Below are positions 61,716 through 64,000 of a stretch of DNA of 64,000 nucleotides, in pieces. The stretch spans positions 1-64,000 of the forward strand of contig CAZCSK010000006.1 in NCBI GenBank assembly GCA_964501265.1. The letters are read 5' to 3'. The position numbers and the translations under genes were made by a program. The notes beneath the pieces were generated by a model. That model was given only the letters and a program-made list of their open reading frames with translations, made no database searches and had not been told where the DNA came from. This stretch comes from CAZCSK01 sp964501265. Its GTDB lineage: Bacteria; Actinomycetota; CADDZG01; JAHWKV01. Within the stretch, counting starts at the first letter, position 1. Every line of letters starts with the position of its first letter.

Positions 61716-63341
61716 TCAGACCGGCAGGACGCCGTGTTTGCGCCAAGGTCTTTCGACTTTTTTAGTCTTCGCTTGCTCCAGCCCTTTGATGATGACTTTG
61801 CGAGTGTCTGCCGGATCGATGATGTCGTCGACGAACGACCATCCCGCCGCAACATAGGGGCTAATCTGTTCCCGGATCATGGCGATAAAGCCGTTCCGCA
61901 TTTCATCTTGTTGATCCGCGGGGGCGGACTCGATCTGCTTGCGGAAGATGATGTTTACCGCTCCCTCGGGACCCATCACGCTGATCTCCGCGGTGGGCCA
62001 TCCGACGATCAAGTCGGGCTCAAACGCACGGCCGTTCATAACGTAATAGCCGGCACCGTATCCCTTTCTCACGACTACCGTGATCTTCGGTACCGTCGCC
62101 TCCGATACAGCGAAGAGCATCTTTGCCCCGTGCCGAATGATGCCCTGCTTTTCCACCGCGCTTCCTACCAGGAAGCCCGGACAGTCCATTAAAAAAACAA
62201 GAGGGATGCCGAACGCGTCGCACAACCAGACGAAACGCGCGGCCTTGTCGGCGGCATTCACATCGAGGGCGCCGCCCAATTGCATTGGCTGATTGGCGAT
62301 GACGCCCACGGGACGCCCAGCGAACCGCGCGAACCCAGTGATTAAGTTCTTGGCCCAATCGGGCTTCATTGGAAAGAAGTCGCCGTCGTCGACGATCGAT
62401 GTAATCAACTTGCGCATGTCGTAGGCCTTGCGCGGGCTTGCGGGGACAAGATCGATCAGATCGTCACAGCGGCGATCGGACGGATCGCTGCACTCCGTGA
62501 CCGGAGGGTCTTTGAGGTTGGATGATGGGAAAAAGGACAGATATTTTCTGACTGCTTCGATGCATGAACGATCGTCGGCTACTTCGAGATCGGCAACTCC
62601 AGATATCTTGCAATGGACCTCGGATCCACCCATCTCCTCGGCCGTAACGTCTTCGCCCACGGCGGCCTTCACAAGATGCGGCCCCGCGAGAGCCATGTTG
62701 GAAACACCTTTGACCATCGGCACAAAGTCGGCCAGGCCCGGGATGTAAGCCGTGCCTGCCGCGCCCGGCCCCATCATGGCCGCGACCTGTGGCACGACAC
62801 CGCTCATGATCACTTGCTCGCGAAACAAATCTCCTGTGCGCGCGAACATCGAACCCGTAGCCTCCTGTATGCGCGCCCCGGCAGAGTCGATCAACCAAAC
62901 GAGCGGAATGCGTTGTCTTAGGGCAAGTTCGCGAATGCGCGTGGCCTTTATCTCTCCGACCATTCCAATCGAGCCCGCCATGACAGTGAAGTCATAGGCG
63001 ATGACCGCGACCTTGCGCCCATCGACCTCACCGACGCCTGTCACGCAGCCATCGGCGGGGGTGATCTTCCCCTGCATCTGAGGCGACTGCGATTGATGGT
63101 GAGCCAGAACGCCGTACTCGAAGAAGGTGTCCGCATCGAAGAGTAGTTCGAGCCGTTCCCGCACAGTGAGCTTGTTCTGCGAGCGCTGGCGTTCGACGCG
63201 CTCCGGCCCCCCCATGGCGAGATGCCCGTCCTTGCGGGCTTGCAACTCTTCCACCTTCTCGGACATGCTCGGACCCTCGTAGGTGAGAGTAGGCATGGAC
63301 TTAGGGGCCTGACCTTCAGACGATGAGGTCGGCTCAGTCAT
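61716..63341 (-). CDS. Acyl-CoA carboxylase carboxyltransferase subunit
   Basis: This 541-residue protein belongs to the carboxyltransferase (beta) family, which moves CO2 from biotin to an acyl-CoA. Motifs include PADGCVTGVGEVDGRKVAVIAYDFTVMAGSIG in the N-terminal crotonase half, LVWLIDSAGARIQEA, then GVIANQPMQLGGALDVNAADKAARF and LVFLMDCPGFLVG in the C-terminal half. KGYGAGYYVMNGRAFEPD follows. The acyl substrate (propionyl-, acetyl- or another CoA) is not certain. A small biotinyl carrier lies 2 kb away; no biotin carboxylase is in the window. Confidence 0.93.
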   Translation of the reverse strand: MTEPTSSSEGQAPKSMPTLTYEGPSMSEKVEELQARKDGHLAMGGPERVERQRSQNKLTVRERLELLFDADTFFEYGVLAHHQSQSPQMQGKITPADGCVTGVGEVDGRKVAVIAYDFTVMAGSIGMVGEIKATRIRELALRQRIPLVWLIDSAGARIQEATGSMFARTGDLFREQVIMSGVVPQVAAMMGPGAAGTAYIPGLADFVPMVKGVSNMALAGPHLVKAAVGEDVTAEEMGGSEVHCKISGVADLEVADDRSCIEAVRKYLSFFPSSNLKDPPVTECSDPSDRRCDDLIDLVPASPRKAYDMRKLITSIVDDGDFFPMKPDWAKNLITGFARFAGRPVGVIANQPMQLGGALDVNAADKAARFVWLCDAFGIPLVFLMDCPGFLVGSAVEKQGIIRHGAKMLFAVSEATVPKITVVVRKGYGAGYYVMNGRAFEPDLIVGWPTAEISVMGPEGAVNIIFRKQIESAPADQQDEMRNGFIAMIREQISPYVAAGWSFVDDIIDPADTRKVIIKGLEQAKTKKVERPWRKHGVLPV

Positions 63342-63451
63342 GATGAACCTCCTTGGCGCTTCGCCGGGTGAGTCCCGATGTATTCCTGCGCCGTCAAGAA
63401 AAGATTACACGATGCTCGTCGGCCGTAGGGGGCCGGAGTTATTCTTGGGCC

Positions 63452-64000
63452 GTGCTCACGCTCACACTGATTCTTGTAGGAGCCGGCCTAGTCGCTGGCA
63501 TCGCTCGGGGGGGCAAGATCTCCAATCTGGCGAAGACCGAATGGAGGTGGGTGTGGCTTGTATTCGTAGGGTTGGCGATCCAGGTCGGTACGGAGGTCTA
63601 CTCAATCTTCGTCGACCAAAAGCTGGGAGGGGACCAGCGAGGGATCCTGTTGCTTGCGGCATCGTACGCGCTGTTGATTGCCTTTCTTGCCCTCAATCGC
63701 GAAAACCCGGGAACACCCTTGATGGCCCTTGGACTGCTGCTCAACATCGTGGTCATTTTCGCCAACGGTGGGATGCCCGTCTCGCTGCAAGCAGCTCGGG
63801 CAGCCGGCTTTGACCCCTCCGGGTATCTGAGAGCCTCGATCAAGCACAAGACAATGGGCCCCGGCACTGTACTTTGGTTTCTTGGGGACATCGTTCCGCT
63901 GCCGGTCTTGAGAAACATCGTGAGCGTTGGTGACGTTCTTCTTGGCCTCGGAGTCTTCGTTTTCGTTCAACGTAGCGTCGGCTACTCCCCTCGCCGGAGT
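63452..64000 (+). CDS. DUF5317 membrane protein (runs to the window edge)
   Basis: An open frame from GTG 63452 continues without stop to the right edge (183 codons). It encodes VLTLTLILVGAGLVAGIARG, then KTEWRWVWLVFVGLAIQVGT, several more membrane helices and the characteristic ANGGMPVSLQAAR and LGDIVPLPVLRNIVSVGDVL. This is the DUF5317 pattern found in actinobacteria; function unknown. Most or all of the domain is present; the C-terminal tail is missing. Confidence 0.85.
   Translation, partial: MLTLTLILVGAGLVAGIARGGKISNLAKTEWRWVWLVFVGLAIQVGTEVYSIFVDQKLGGDQRGILLLAASYALLIAFLALNRENPGTPLMALGLLLNIVVIFANGGMPVSLQAARAAGFDPSGYLRASIKHKTMGPGTVLWFLGDIVPLPVLRNIVSVGDVLLGLGVFVFVQRSVGYSPRRS

Noticed and set aside
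63340..63813. 157-residue frame at the right edge
   Set aside because: It is out of frame with the clear DUF5317 protein beginning at 63452 and is low-complexity, Arg/Gly-rich.

Overview
The window reads as a chromosomal segment of an actinobacterium (Actinomycetota), probably an uncultured or deep-branching lineage. The evidence is a WhiB regulator beside a PdtaS-type histidine kinase and a 71-residue biotinyl carrier (the same neighbourhood as whiB1-pdtaS-TB7.3 in Mycobacterium tuberculosis), a GlgC/GlgM/GlgE/GlgB glycogen route, DUF4235 and DUF5317 membrane proteins, frequent GTG starts and nearly leaderless promoters. Genes are packed tightly, with many 1-4 base stop/start overlaps. Where an ATGA, GTGA or TAGTG overlap points to a start inside the upstream gene, I used that start.

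Layout. 1-3.9 kb: hom-thrC-thrB on the minus strand, running into a truncated cyclic 2,3-diphosphoglycerate synthetase-like gene at the left edge. 4-25.5 kb: a large alpha-glucan region (glgC, glgM, GH57, glgP, malQ, glgE, glgB). Embedded in it are four ATP-grasp ligases, a GCS2-type carboxylate-amine ligase fused to CBS domains, and two alpha/beta-hydrolase esterases. On the minus strand these run ATP-grasp, esterase, ATP-grasp, esterase, GCS2-CBS, glgE, malQ, almost all in stop/start contact. This is the best candidate for an undescribed system. 25.5-30.6 kb: a membrane-anchored binding-protein-like gene (first of three paralogues), typA and an FAD monooxygenase. 30.6-38.2 kb: an accessory-looking region (AbiEii-like toxin-antitoxin pair, cupredoxin and membrane protein opposite a TetR regulator, an orphan HTH protein, a VanZ-like gene and an IS481-type transposase) ending at a tRNA-Arg(CCG).

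38.3-41.7 kb: a receiver-only response regulator, argS and lysA. 41.7-48.9 kb: a nurA-herA-sbcD-sbcC end-resection operon transcribed away from a Ku gene, with a LigD-type ATP-dependent ligase 5 kb further on, so both double-strand-break repair routes lie together. 49-50.3 kb: a DAHP synthase-chorismate mutase fusion preceded by a 24-codon leader peptide containing Trp-Tyr-Phe-Phe and a textbook terminator, i.e. a transcription attenuator that could sense all three aromatic amino acids. 50.3-57.3 kb: two more binding-protein paralogues, a prolyl oligopeptidase and a secreted protein. 57.5-64 kb: whiB, pdtaS, biotinyl carrier, a beta-keto acid cleavage enzyme, an M15-type lipoprotein peptidase, an acyl-CoA carboxylase carboxyltransferase and a DUF5317 protein running off the right edge.

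A palindromic repeat with identical 17-base arms occurs at 18.7 kb and 61.7 kb. Diverged relatives lie at 1.3 and 4.0 kb, and an apparent half-copy is translated in frame inside glgM. No rRNA or CRISPR array was seen. All functions are assigned by reading motifs; no database search was run.
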